Source of the DNA: CAWBOV01 sp963790525
GTDB lineage: Bacteria > Actinomycetota > Actinomycetes > Mycobacteriales > Jatrophihabitantaceae
Assembly (NCBI GenBank): GCA_963790525.1
Contig: CAWBOV010000006.1
Location: 852,902 to 916,901 of the forward strand
DNA: 64,000 nt
Reading direction: 5' to 3'
Shown: positions 1 to 8,545 of the stretch, in pieces
How positions within the stretch are numbered: position 1 is the first letter of the stretch
How the letters are laid out: the number at the start of each line of letters is the position of its first letter
Notes under the pieces: model-generated
The model's input: the letters and a program-made list of their open reading frames with translations, nothing else
Told to the model about the DNA's origin: nothing
Databases searched by the model: none
Translations under genes and position numbers: made by a program

Positions 1-376
1 TCTGCATGCCGACGAGGTCGGCGTGGCCGGGGCGCGGGCGCGTCAGCGGGGCGTTCCGGGCCTGCGCCGCCAGGAGATCGGCGTCCACGGGGTCGGCGGC
101 CATGACCGTCTCCCACTTGGGCCACTCGCTGTTGCCGACGCGGATCGCCACCGGGCCGCCCATGGTGACCCCGTGCCGCACGCCGCCGGTCAGTTCGACC
201 TCGTCCTGCTCGAACTTCATCCGGGCGCCGCGGCCGTAGCCCAGTCGCCGCCGGGCCAGTTGCGCGGCGACGTCGGCCGACGTGATCTCGACTCCCGCGG
301 GCACACCGTCGACGACGCCCACGAGGGCAGGGCCGTGCGACTCGCCGGCGGTGATCCATCGCAACACGCCTGTCAT
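1..376 (-). CDS. aroC: chorismate synthase, N-terminal part (cut by window edge)
   Basis: Chorismate synthase makes chorismate from 5-enolpyruvylshikimate-3-phosphate using reduced FMN, the last step of the shikimate pathway in the cytoplasm. About 125 N-terminal residues are visible. They include the GESHG signature (residues 11-15), the RRLGYGRGARM block (about 43-53), WPKWETVMAADP and RPRPGHADL, all typical of the family. The ATG lies at 374-376 with no better upstream start. It is the last visible gene of the leftward alaS-ruvX-mltG-aroE-prepilin peptidase-aroC run, 48 nt after the peptidase stop. The gene continues past base 1, so the rest cannot be judged. Confidence 0.96.
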   Translation of the reverse strand, partial: MTGVLRWITAGESHGPALVGVVDGVPAGVEITSADVAAQLARRRLGYGRGARMKFEQDEVELTGGVRHGVTMGGPVAIRVGNSEWPKWETVMAADPVDADLLAAQARNAPLTRPRPGHADLVGMQ

Positions 377-424
377 TCTCGCATCACCGTTCCAGCGTGT
401 TGTGCCGGCGCACGTCCGGGCGAG

Positions 425-1084
425 CTAGGCGCTGACGGCGGCGACGAGAAGCGCGCCGGCCATCAGTGACGGACCGAAAGCGATCCGGCTGCGCAGGTGC
501 GCTCGGCGGGTGGCCAGCAGGACGGCGGCTGCGCCCGCGCCGATCACGAAGCCGGCCAGGATGCCGTCGAGGACAGCGCCCCAGCCCTGCCAGCCGAGGA
601 ACACGGCCAGCAAACCCAGCAGCTTCACGTCGCCCATCCCGAGGGCGCCCGGCGCCAGCACGGTGAGCGCCAGGAACGCCGTCAGCACGACGGCACCGGC
701 CAGCACAGCCCTTCCGCCGCGGGCAGCGGCCCCCTCCACGGCCGCGGCCACGAGCAGCGAGGCCACGGCCGCGGCGCCGCCCGGAAGCAGCAGCCGATCC
801 GGCAGGCGGTGGTGCTCCACGTCGGCGATCGCCAGCGGCACCAGCACTAAGGCGAGCAGGAGCCATCCGGGCAGGGACGCCGTCCGCCCGGCGGCCCGCG
901 CCGCTGCGGTGACGGCACCCGCGAGCAGCACCCCGGCGACGCCCACGCGGACGCGGCTGACCCGTCCACGAAGCCGCCGGCGCCCCGAGGCGCGGTCGGG
1001 CGCCGTCACGCTGATCCCGGCAACCGGCACCGCTCCGAGAGCTGCGGCGAGGGCGGCGATCACGGCGGCGGCGGACCAGGACAT
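425..1084 (-). CDS. prepilin peptidase (A24 family), short form
   Basis: A membrane aspartyl protease of the type IV prepilin peptidase family, 219 residues and mostly hydrophobic. The two catalytic aspartates are visible: D88 in ADVEHHRLPD and D152 in GMGDVK. The N-terminal cysteine-rich methyltransferase part of full-length PilD/TadV-like enzymes is absent, as in many actinobacterial short forms. It lies 9 nt after the start codon side of aroE's end and before aroC, the position also held by a prepilin peptidase in mycobacteria. No pilin or tad genes are in the window, so its substrate is unknown. Confidence 0.88.
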   Translation of the reverse strand: MSWSAAAVIAALAAALGAVPVAGISVTAPDRASGRRRLRGRVSRVRVGVAGVLLAGAVTAAARAAGRTASLPGWLLLALVLVPLAIADVEHHRLPDRLLLPGGAAAVASLLVAAAVEGAAARGGRAVLAGAVVLTAFLALTVLAPGALGMGDVKLLGLLAVFLGWQGWGAVLDGILAGFVIGAGAAAVLLATRRAHLRSRIAFGPSLMAGALLVAAVSA

Positions 1085-1093
1085 GCCGGTCAG

Positions 1094-1969
1094 TCAACCC
1101 GAAACGGACAGCGCGCTCCGCATCTCGTCCACAGGGGCGTCCCGGCCGGTCATGAGGGTGACCTGCGCCGCGGCTTGGTGCAGCAGGATCTCGGTGCCGC
1201 CGACGGCCACGCCGCCACCTTCCTGCACGGACCGGGCGAGCAGCGTCGGCCACGGCACGTACACCGCGTCCAGCAGGACCGGTCGCGCCGGCCAGGTCCG
1301 GTCGGCGAGGGAGTCCGCGGCGTGCGCGGGAAGGGTGGCGAGGACCAGCGCAGCCGACCGCAGGGCCGCATCCGCGCCGCGGCTGCCCAGCTCCAGAACG
1401 GTCGGCGTGACCCCGTTGCGGTCGGCCGTGGACCGGACCTCACCGGTGCGCGACACCGCGCGGACGAGCACGCTGACCTCGGTGAGACCGAGACCGGCCA
1501 GCGCCACGATCGCGGCCTGCGCGGTCCCGCCGGCACCGAGGATCACCACGGGGCCCGTCACGGCGTCGCCGCCGCGTCCGGCCGACCCGAGCGCGGTACG
1601 GATCCCGATGACGTCGGTGTTGTCCGCGCGCCAGCCGCCGTCGCCCAGAGGGAGCAGCGTGTTGGCTGCCCCGACGGCCGCGGCCGACCGGCTGACGGAC
1701 GAGGCCAGTTCCAGGGCGCAGCGCTTGAGCGGCATGGTCACCGAGAAGCCCGCCCACTCGGGCCCGCACCCGGCGAGCAGGGCGGGTAGCTCGTCCTCGC
1801 CGCAGTCCAGCGCGGTGTACGTCCAGCCGTCCAACCCCAGCGCGGCGTACGCGGCGTTGTGCAGCCGCGGCGAGAGCGAGTGCGCGACCGGACGGCCGAG
1901 GACCGCAGCGCGCCGGGCCCGTGCGCCGCTGCCGCCGCTCAGGTGCAGCCCCAGTGCTCGGCGACGCAC
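1094..1969 (-). CDS. aroE: shikimate dehydrogenase
   Basis: Reduces 3-dehydroshikimate to shikimate with NADPH, in the cytoplasm. The substrate site reads GRPVAHSLSP (residues 25-34). The catalytic lysine is K82 in VTMPLK, followed by the ANTL and ADNTD motifs, and the nucleotide site is GAGGTAQA near residue 147. The only in-frame conventional start is GTG at 1969, which overlaps the end of mltG by 31 nt. A CTG at 1942 overlapping the mltG stop is an alternative that would fit the family length better. It is coupled with mltG upstream and the prepilin peptidase downstream. Confidence 0.94.
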   Translation of the reverse strand: MRRRALGLHLSGGSGARARRAAVLGRPVAHSLSPRLHNAAYAALGLDGWTYTALDCGEDELPALLAGCGPEWAGFSVTMPLKRCALELASSVSRSAAAVGAANTLLPLGDGGWRADNTDVIGIRTALGSAGRGGDAVTGPVVILGAGGTAQAAIVALAGLGLTEVSVLVRAVSRTGEVRSTADRNGVTPTVLELGSRGADAALRSAALVLATLPAHAADSLADRTWPARPVLLDAVYVPWPTLLARSVQEGGGVAVGGTEILLHQAAAQVTLMTGRDAPVDEMRSALSVSG

Positions 1970-3129
1970 TTCGCCGACGCCACGAGGAACGCCTGGTAGT
2001 TGTCGGTGAAGAACAGGTCGCCGGCCGCGTCCTTGTTGACGAAGTACAGCCAGTTGCCGGCAGCCGGATTCACCGCGGCAGCCATGGACTTCTCACCCGG
2101 GTTGTCGATCGGCGTCGGCGGCAGCCCCGGGTACAGACGCGTGTTGTAAGGCGACTTCTCCCTGTAGGTAACGGTCTTGGGGTCCTTGCCCTCGATCTCG
2201 AGGCCGTAGGCGCTCGTCGAGTCGAAGCCCAGATTCATCTTCTTGGCCAGGCGGTTGTAGATGACCCGCGCCACCTTCGACCGGTCGGCGTCGGAGACCG
2301 TCTCCGCCTCGATCATGGAGGCGATCGTCAGCGCCTCGTACGGAGTCACGTGGAGCTTGGCCGCATCGGCCGTGAAGTTCAGGGAGCGGACGACGGTTCC
2401 GAACTGCGCAGTCAGGTCCTGCAACGCGTCCGTCGCGCTCACGTCGGGATCGAATTCGTACGTCTGCGGGAAGAGGAACCCCTCGACGGACTTCTGGGCA
2501 TAGGAGTCGGACTTCTCCGTGTACCCGTCGGGGAGGCCGAGCTGCGCCGGCTGGGCCGCGGCCGCCTGCAGGTCCGCCAGCGGGATCTGCAGCTTCGCAG
2601 CCAGGAGCGGGAGGATCTCGGCGACCGTCCTGCCCTCGATCACGGTGACCCGGTTGGAGACGCGGGAGTTGGGGTCCAGCAGGAGTGACACGGCGCTCTG
2701 CGCGGACATGTGCAGGCGCATCGCGAAGAATCCGGCCTGGAAGTCCTGGGACCGGCCGCTCCTGTTCGCCGCGTCGACGAACGCGCGCTGGGAGGCGACG
2801 ACACCGTCCCCGGTCAGCGTCGAGCCGATCTGGCTGGAGGTGTCGCCGGTCTTGATCTCGACGACCACCGAGCCGGTCCCGGTGCCCGCGTAGTCCTTGG
2901 CGCTGAAGTGGTCGATCACCCGGCGGGCGACGATCCAGCCGCTGCCGATGAGCGCCAGGACGAGGATGAAGGAGATCAGCGGGACGACGCGGCTGCGGCG
3001 CTTGCGGCGACGGTTGCCGCGATGACGGTCGGCGCGCCGGGGCTGTGGCGTACTGGGCCGGCTGGGACCGGGCTCGCCGAACAAGTCGACGGCAAGATCG
3101 TTCCCGTCCTCGCGGTCGTCCCTGCTCAC
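1939..3129 (-). CDS. mltG: endolytic murein transglycosylase MltG (YceG-like)
   Basis: Cuts nascent peptidoglycan glycan strands at the membrane and sets strand length. A basic, disordered cytoplasmic N-terminus is followed by one membrane helix (about residues 50-70, VVPLISFILVLALIGSGW) and then an extracellular YceG domain. The catalytic glutamate is in IASMIEAETV, followed by VARVIYNRL and the PTPIDNPG block. The chosen start is GTG at 3127-3129, whose last two bases plus A form the ruvX stop (GTGA overlap). The open frame extends further upstream inside ruvX, but translational coupling supports this start. 396 residues. Confidence 0.93.
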   Translation of the reverse strand: MSRDDREDGNDLAVDLFGEPGPSRPSTPQPRRADRHRGNRRRKRRSRVVPLISFILVLALIGSGWIVARRVIDHFSAKDYAGTGTGSVVVEIKTGDTSSQIGSTLTGDGVVASQRAFVDAANRSGRSQDFQAGFFAMRLHMSAQSAVSLLLDPNSRVSNRVTVIEGRTVAEILPLLAAKLQIPLADLQAAAAQPAQLGLPDGYTEKSDSYAQKSVEGFLFPQTYEFDPDVSATDALQDLTAQFGTVVRSLNFTADAAKLHVTPYEALTIASMIEAETVSDADRSKVARVIYNRLAKKMNLGFDSTSAYGLEIEGKDPKTVTYREKSPYNTRLYPGLPPTPIDNPGEKSMAAAVNPAAGNWLYFVNKDAAGDLFFTDNYQAFLVASAKCVAEHWGCT

Positions 3130-3590
3130 GCGTCCTCCGCCTGGTCGAGATCCGCTCGGCGAGCGGTTCGGGCGTCCAGCCAATGCTGCAGGATCTCTAC
3201 CGCAGCGACCTGATCGATCACCGCACGGCTGGCCGGACCTCGCACGCCGCGTTCGGAGAGCGTACGCGTTGCACTCACCGTGGAGAGCCGTTCATCGCTG
3301 AAAACCACAGTGATTCCGGCAATCCTGCGACGGATCTTTTCGCCATAATTCGCCGCCAACTGCGCACTCGCACCGTGCCTGTCGCCGAGCGTCTTCGGCA
3401 GACCGACGACGACACCGACCGCCTCATACTCCTCGGCGAGCAGCGCGAGCTGATCGATGTCGGAGTCGCGCTTCTTGTCCCGCTGCAGGGTCACGACGGG
3501 CACGGCGAGCACCCCTCGCGGATCGCTGCGGGCAACGCCGACGCGGACCGTCCCGACGTCGACGCACAACCACACGCCGTTCTGCGTCAT
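3126..3590 (-). CDS. ruvX: Holliday junction resolvase-like protein RuvX/YqgF
   Basis: An RNase H-fold protein of the YqgF family, linked to pre-16S rRNA 5'-end processing and annotated as a putative Holliday junction resolvase. 154 residues from the ATG at 3588-3590. It begins with the diagnostic VDVGTVRVGVARSDP strand carrying the first acidic residue, then VVGLPKTLGD, FSDERLST with the second acidic site, and AVIDQVAAVEIL with the third. The frame is open further upstream, but that part has no family similarity and would run into alaS. It starts 28 nt after the alaS stop and overlaps mltG by 4 nt. Confidence 0.93.
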   Translation of the reverse strand: MTQNGVWLCVDVGTVRVGVARSDPRGVLAVPVVTLQRDKKRDSDIDQLALLAEEYEAVGVVVGLPKTLGDRHGASAQLAANYGEKIRRRIAGITVVFSDERLSTVSATRTLSERGVRGPASRAVIDQVAAVEILQHWLDARTARRADLDQAEDA

Positions 3591-3618
3591 CGCCGCACGC
3601 CCGAGCCCACCGAACCGC

Positions 3619-6327
3619 TCAGGAGCCGGTGAGCTGGGCGCGGACGGCGTCGAACGCCGCAGGCAGCTTGCCGCTGTCGCCGCCGGCACCCTGGGCGAGA
3701 TCGGCCTTGCCGCCGCCGCGCGCACCGAGCACCGGCGCGAAGGTCGCGACCAGCTCGCCCGCCGACAGCCCCCTCGCCTGCGCCGCCTCGTTCACCGCGG
3801 CGACGAAGTGCGCCGCACCGTCGACGTCGGAGGTGAGCGACGACCACCGCCGGGCGTGCCCTGGTCCAGCCGGCCGCGGACGTCGACGGCCAGCGCTGCG
3901 CAGGTCGTCGCCGGTGACGCCCGGCCGGGCGCGGTGACCGCGACGAGCCTGCACCCCGCGACCTCCTCGCGCCCGCGGCCGCGAGCTCTCCGGCCCGGGC
4001 CAGCACCGCCGCCACCCGGCTGCGCTCGAGCTCCTTCTCCACCGACCGCAGCCGCTCGACCAGCGCGGCGACCCGCTCGGGCACCTCGGCGCTGGGCACC
4101 TTCAGCGATGTCGCGACAGCGGTCGAGCAGCGCCCGCTCGGTGGCCAGGTAGCGCAGCGCCTCCAGCCCGACGTAGGCCTCCACGCGGCGCACGCCGGCG
4201 CCGACCGAGGCCTCGCCGAGCACCGTGATCGCGCCGACCTGCGAGGAGTGCTCGACGTGGGTGCCACCGCACAGCTCGCGCGACCACGGCGCCGCCGATC
4301 TCGACGACCCGGACCTCCTCGTCGTAGGTCTCGCCGAACAGCGCCAGCGCGCCGAACGCCCGGGCCTCGGGCCAGCGGCATGTAGCGCACCTCGACGGGC
4401 AGGTCGGCGCGCAGCGCCTGGTTGGACACCTCCTCGATGTCCGCGCGCGGGTCGCGGGTCGAGCGCCGAGCCCCAGGCGAAGTCCAGCCGCAGGTAGCCG
4501 GGCTTGTTGTACGAGCCGCTCTGCAGCGCCGACGGGCCCAGCACCTGGCGCAGGGCGGCGTGCACGATGTGGGTGCCCGAGTGCGCCTGGCGGGCGGAGA
4601 TCCGCCACTCCGGGTCGACCTCGGCCAGCACCTCCTCGCCCACCATCACCTCGCCGGACTCCACGAGGACGTGGTGCACGATCAGGCCCTTGACCGGGCG
4701 CTGCACGTCCACCACCCGCAGGTGCGCGCCGTTGACACCGACGATCACACCCTCGTCGGCGATCTGCCCGCCGGACTCGGCGTAGAACGGCGTCCGGTCC
4801 AGGACGATCTCGACGGAGTCCCCCGCGGTCGCGCCGCTGACCGCGACGCCGTCGCGCAGCACGCCGCGGATCGTCGCCTCGGAGGTGAGCCGCTCGTAGG
4901 CGAGGAACTCGGTGGCCCCGGCTGCCCGCAACTCGCGGTAGGCGGGGTTGTTCGCGTGCGCGGTCTTGTTCGCCTTGGAGTCGGCCTTGGCCCGGTCCCG
5001 CTGCTCGGCCATGAGGCGCCGGAATCCCGCCTCGTCGACGGCCAGTCCCTGCTCGGCGGCCATCTCCAGGGTGAGATCGATCGGGAAACCGTAGGTGTCG
5101 TGCAGCTGGAACGCCTGCGCGCCGGCCACCGTGGAGCCACCGGCGGCCCTGGTCTCGGCGACGACGTTGTCCAGGATCGTCGTCCCGGCGGCCAGCGTGC
5201 GCCGGAACGTCTCCTCCTCCGCGTAGGCGATCATCGCGATGCGCTCGTAGTCGGTGGCCAGCTCGGGGTAGGACGGGCTCATGCAGTCGCGCGCGACGGG
5301 GAACAGCTCCGGCAGCGCCCTGTCGTCGTAGCCCAGCAGCCGCATCGAGCGGATCGTGCGACGCAGGATGCGCCGCAGCACGTACCCGCGCCCCTCGTTG
5401 GACGGGGTGACGCCGTCGCCGATGAGCATGAGCGCGGTGCGGGTGTGGTCGGCGATGACCCGCAACCGGACGTCGTCGGGGTGGGACTCGCTGGCCGCAT
5501 GCCCGGAGTGCAGGCCGTACTGCTTGCCCGTGAGCTCGGCCGCGCGGTCCAGGATGGGGCGCGTCTCGTCGATCTCGTAGAGGTTGTCGACGCCCTGCAG
5601 CAGGGCGGCCATCCGCTCCATGCCCATGCCGGTGTCGATGTTCTTGTTGGGCAGCTCGCCGAGGATCTCGAAGTCGCTCTTGCCGGGCCCGGTGGAGCCG
5701 CCGCGCTCGTTCTGCATGAAGACGAGGTTCCAGAACTCCATGTAACGGTCCTCGTCGACCTCGGGGCCGCCCTCCATGCCGTAGTCGGGGCCGCGGTCGT
5801 AGTACAGCTCGCTGCACGGCCCGCACGGTCCCGGGATGCCCATCGACCAGAAGTTGTCGTCCATGCCGCGGCGCACGATCCGCTCCATCGGCAGGCCGAT
5901 CACGTCGTGCCAGATCCCGATCGCCTCGTCGTCGTCGAGATAGACGGTCGCCCAGATGCGCTCGGGGTCCAACCCGAAGCCGCCGTCGGCGACCGGATTC
6001 GTCGACAGCGACCAGGCGAACCTGATCGCGTCCTCCTTGAAGTAGTCGCCGAAGGAGAAGTTGCCGTTCATCTGGAAGAACGTGCCGTGCCGCGTGGTCT
6101 TGCCGACCTCGTCGATGTCCTGGGTCCGGATGCACTTCTGCACGCTCGTGGCCCGCGACCACGGCGGCGGCCTGCTGGCCGATGAAATACGGGACGAACT
6201 GCACCATGCCGGCGTTGACGAACAGCAGGTTGGGGTCGTCGAAGGGCAACGGCGCGCTGGGGACGACGGTGTGACCCTGCCGCTCGAAGTGGCTCAGGAA
6301 CCGTCGCTTGATCTCGGCGGTCTTCAT
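3619..6327 (-). pseudogene. alaS: alanyl-tRNA synthetase, interrupted by about ten frame changes
   Basis: Encodes a class II alanyl-tRNA synthetase, but the frame changes repeatedly. Residues 1-54 from ATG 6327 (MKTAEIKRRFLSHFE start) read in one frame. The frame then shifts near 6165, and most of the catalytic and tRNA-binding part reads cleanly down to about 4470. Further shifts fall near 4450-4470 (two), 4369, 4290, 4118, 3963, 3925, 3896, 3854 and 3845. Stitching the frames restores the editing motif RELCGGTHVE, the C-Ala domain and the C-terminal AAFDAVRAQLTGS. The net change is +6 bases, so the repaired gene would encode 900 residues, the normal length. Since the cell needs AlaRS, sequence error is more likely than true decay. 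Confidence 0.9.
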
Positions 6328-6399
6328 AGGTGCCGGCCTTTCGCGCCCGGGTGACCCGGGTGGGGGGTTGCGGGATGGTGGTGGTGGGCGGGCACGGGC

Positions 6400-6639
6400 T
6401 CAGCGACCGAGATGCCCGCCGTCGAGTTCGGCGCCCTCGCGCAGGGCGGCCTCGTGTTCGTGCATGCCCTCACGGACGTCGTCGGCGAAGTCGCGCACCG
6501 CGTCGCTGAGGCCGGCGATCGCCTCGCCCAGGGTGTGGGCGACGCCGGTCGGCGTCAGCTGCTGCGCGGCCCGGGACAGGCGGCGGAAGATCAGGGCGCC
6601 GAGCGCCAGGCCGATGCCGAGCCAGAACAGCCTGCGCAT
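6400..6639 (-). CDS. small membrane-anchored protein, DUF6167-like
   Basis: 79 residues. It begins MRRLFWLGIGLALGALIFRR, a single short hydrophobic helix with basic flanks, followed by a helical cytoplasmic-type segment (SRAAQQLTPTGVAHTL) and an acidic, histidine-containing tail. This matches the small conserved protein that actinobacteria carry between the DUF948 gene and alaS. Its function is unknown. It starts 5 nt after the DUF948 stop and sits 72 nt before alaS, so it is probably co-transcribed with both. The frame is clean even though genes on both sides carry frameshifts. Confidence 0.75.
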   Translation of the reverse strand: MRRLFWLGIGLALGALIFRRLSRAAQQLTPTGVAHTLGEAIAGLSDAVRDFADDVREGMHEHEAALREGAELDGGHLGR

Positions 6640-6644
6640 ACCGA

Positions 6645-7052
6645 TCAGGCCTTCCGACGGCGGGAGGCCCGGTGCCGTTGCCGGGTGGCGCGCTCCCGCT
6701 CCGCGTCACGGCGCTTGGAGACCGAGCGCCGGACCCCGTAGCTGAACGCCGCGACCTTGATGAGCGGGCTGCCGACGCTGCTGGAGACGATCGAGGACAG
6801 CGCGGCGGCGTTCGCGGTGATCGAACCGACGCCCTTGGTGATGCCGTCGACCTGGTCGAGCTGGGCGTTCACGCCCTTGATGGTGTTCTGCGCGTCGGCG
6901 AGCAACGGGACGGCGCCCTCCTGGGTCTTGCGGATCGCCAGTGTCGCCTCGTCCAGCGTCCGCCCCAGCTTCAGCAGCGGGATGGCCAGCAGCAGCACCA
7001 GCAGCACCAGGGCTCCGGCTGCGATCAGCGCAGCGATAGCTCCAGCGGACAC
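6645..7052 (-). CDS. DUF948 membrane protein
   Basis: 135 residues. One N-terminal membrane helix (about residues 5-27, leucine- and valine-rich) is followed by an amphipathic coiled-coil-like part (LGRTLDEATLAIRKTQEGAV, then repeated alanine/valine heptads). The C-terminus is very basic (SKRRDAERERATRQRHR). This is the DUF948 pattern, related to general stress and methyl-accepting-like membrane proteins of unknown function. It stands between rarA and the DUF6167-like gene, the usual actinobacterial order upstream of alaS. GTG start at 7050-7052, with a GGAGGAA ribosome-binding site just upstream on the minus strand. Confidence 0.8.
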   Translation of the reverse strand: MSAGAIAALIAAGALVLLVLLLAIPLLKLGRTLDEATLAIRKTQEGAVPLLADAQNTIKGVNAQLDQVDGITKGVGSITANAAALSSIVSSSVGSPLIKVAAFSYGVRRSVSKRRDAERERATRQRHRASRRRKA

Positions 7053-7129
7053 GGGTGTTCCTCCTCGTCAGACATAAGCGCAGCAACGCATCCGGACCCT
7101 ACCTGTTCGGCCTTTCCGACGCTGACCCC

Positions 7130-8486
7130 TTACGCCTTCGGCGGATCCTCACCGCGGACGATCGCACGGATCGCGGCCGCGCGCTCCTGGAGGCTGGCGT
7201 TCGGCCCCGCGCGCGGTCGGGGCGTAGTAGCGGGCGCCCAGCAGGGCGTCCGGCGGGTACTGCTGGGTCACCACGCCCGCCGGGTCGGTCGTGCGGGTAG
7301 CGGTAGCGTCTGGGCGTGCCCGAGCCGGGCCGATCCGGCGTAGTGCCCGTCGCGCAGGGCCGGCGGCACCGGCCCGCCGAGTCCCGCGCGCACGTCGGCG
7401 AGGGCCTGGTCGATGGCCGTGACGACGGCGTTGGACTTCGGGCGCCAGGCTGAGGTGGATGGTCGCCTGGGCCAGGTTGATGCGCGCCTCCGGCATGCCG
7501 ATGAGGGCGACTGCCTGGGCGGCGGCCGTGGCGGCGAGCAGCGCCGTCGGATCGGCCAGGCCGACGTCCTCGGAGGCGTGGACGACCAGGCGGCGGGCGA
7601 TGAAGCGCGCGTCCTCCCCGGCCTCGATCATCCGGGCCAGGTAGTGCAGTGCGGCGTCCACGTCGGAGCCTCTGATCGACTTGATGAAGGCGCTGATGAC
7701 GTCGTAGTGCTGGTCGCCGTCGCGGTCGTAGCGCAGCGCGGCAGTGTCGACGGCCTGTTCGACGGTGGCCAGGTCGATCGCGGTGCGCCCGGACGCGGCC
7801 GCGCTGCCCGCTGCCGCCTCCAGCGCCGTCAGCGCCCGCCGGGCATCGCCCTGGGCGAGCCGGACGAGGTGCTCGCGCGCATCGGCGTCGAGGGTCTGCG
7901 CGCCGCCGAGGCCGCGCGGGTCGGTGAGCGCGCGGTCGACCAGGCGACCGACGTCGGCGTCGGTGAGTGGGGCGAGGGTGAGCAGCAGGCTGCGGGAGAG
8001 CAGCGGGGAGACGATCGAGAAGAACGGGTTCTCCGTGGTCGCCGCCACCAGGGTGACCGTCCGTGCCTCGACCGCGCCGAGCAGCGAGTCCTGCTGCGTC
8101 TTGGAGAAGCGGTGGATCTCGTCGATGAACAGCACCGTCTGCCGGCCCGAGTGACCGAGATCGCGCCGGGCCTGGTCGATGACCGCCCTGACCTCCTTCA
8201 CCCCCGAGTTCAGCGCGGACAGGGCGACGAGCCGGCGGCTGCCGGACGCGGACACGATCGAGGCGATGGAGGTCTTGCCGGTGCCGGGTGGGCCGAACAG
8301 GATCAGGGACATCGGTGCGTCGCCCTCCACCAGCCGGCGCAGCGGCGAGCCCGGCGCGAGCAGCTGGTCCTGCCCGAGCACCTCGTCGAGGGAGCGCGGG
8401 CGCATCCGGGCCGCCAGCGGGGCGTTGGCGTCCGGTTCGTCCACGGCCGGCGAGGACCCCGGACCGGCCGGATCGAAGAGGGTCAT
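7130..8486 (-). CDS. rarA: replication-associated recombination protein A (RarA/MgsA), frameshifted 3' end
   Basis: A clamp-loader-like AAA+ ATPase acting at stalled replication forks. Clean to about residue 348: Walker A is GPPGTGKTS, Walker B is FIDEIHRF, sensor 1 is TTENP, and an SRS-like segment follows. From about 7437 the frame changes four times, each by one extra base: near 7437, 7308, 7279 and 7203. Correcting these restores the family C-terminus (LAPKSNAVVTAIDQALADV, LPPALRDGHY-like, QYPPDALLGARYY, AIRAIVRGEDPPKA) and the TAA at 7130-7132. The corrected length is 450 residues, normal for the family. The promoter overlaps the ATG region, so the mRNA looks leaderless. Confidence 0.9.
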
Positions 8487-8492
8487 GGTCCA

Positions 8493-8515
8493 ACCCTAGG
8501 TAGCTCGGCCGACAA
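8493..8515 (-). promoter_or_regulatory. leaderless, RecA-NDP-like (PafBC-type) promoter of rarA
   Basis: On the minus strand TTGTCGGCC (8515-8507) is followed by exactly 8 nt and then TAGGGT (8498-8493), with the rarA ATG 6 nt further on. This fits the mycobacterial damage-inducible promoter TTGTCRGTG-N8-TAnnnT except for two bases of the -35 part. The short gap to the ATG implies a leaderless transcript. The assignment is by pattern only. Confidence 0.55.
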
Positions 8516-8533
8516 TGACAGCGGCGCGGTCGA

Positions 8534-8539
8534 TATCGT
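8534..8539 (+). promoter_or_regulatory. -10 element of the phzF-like gene
   Basis: TATCGT fits TAnnnT and ends 6 nt before the GTG start, so the transcript is probably leaderless. It faces away from the rarA promoter in a 59-nt divergent gap. Confidence 0.45.
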
Positions 8540-8545
8540 GCTCCG

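Noticed and set aside
425..1084. A type IV pilus locus
   Set aside because: Only the peptidase is present; no pilin, ATPase or platform genes were found.
3619..6327. Programmed ribosomal frameshifting in alaS
   Set aside because: Ten changes of both signs with no slippery heptamers or stops at the shift points cannot be programmed.
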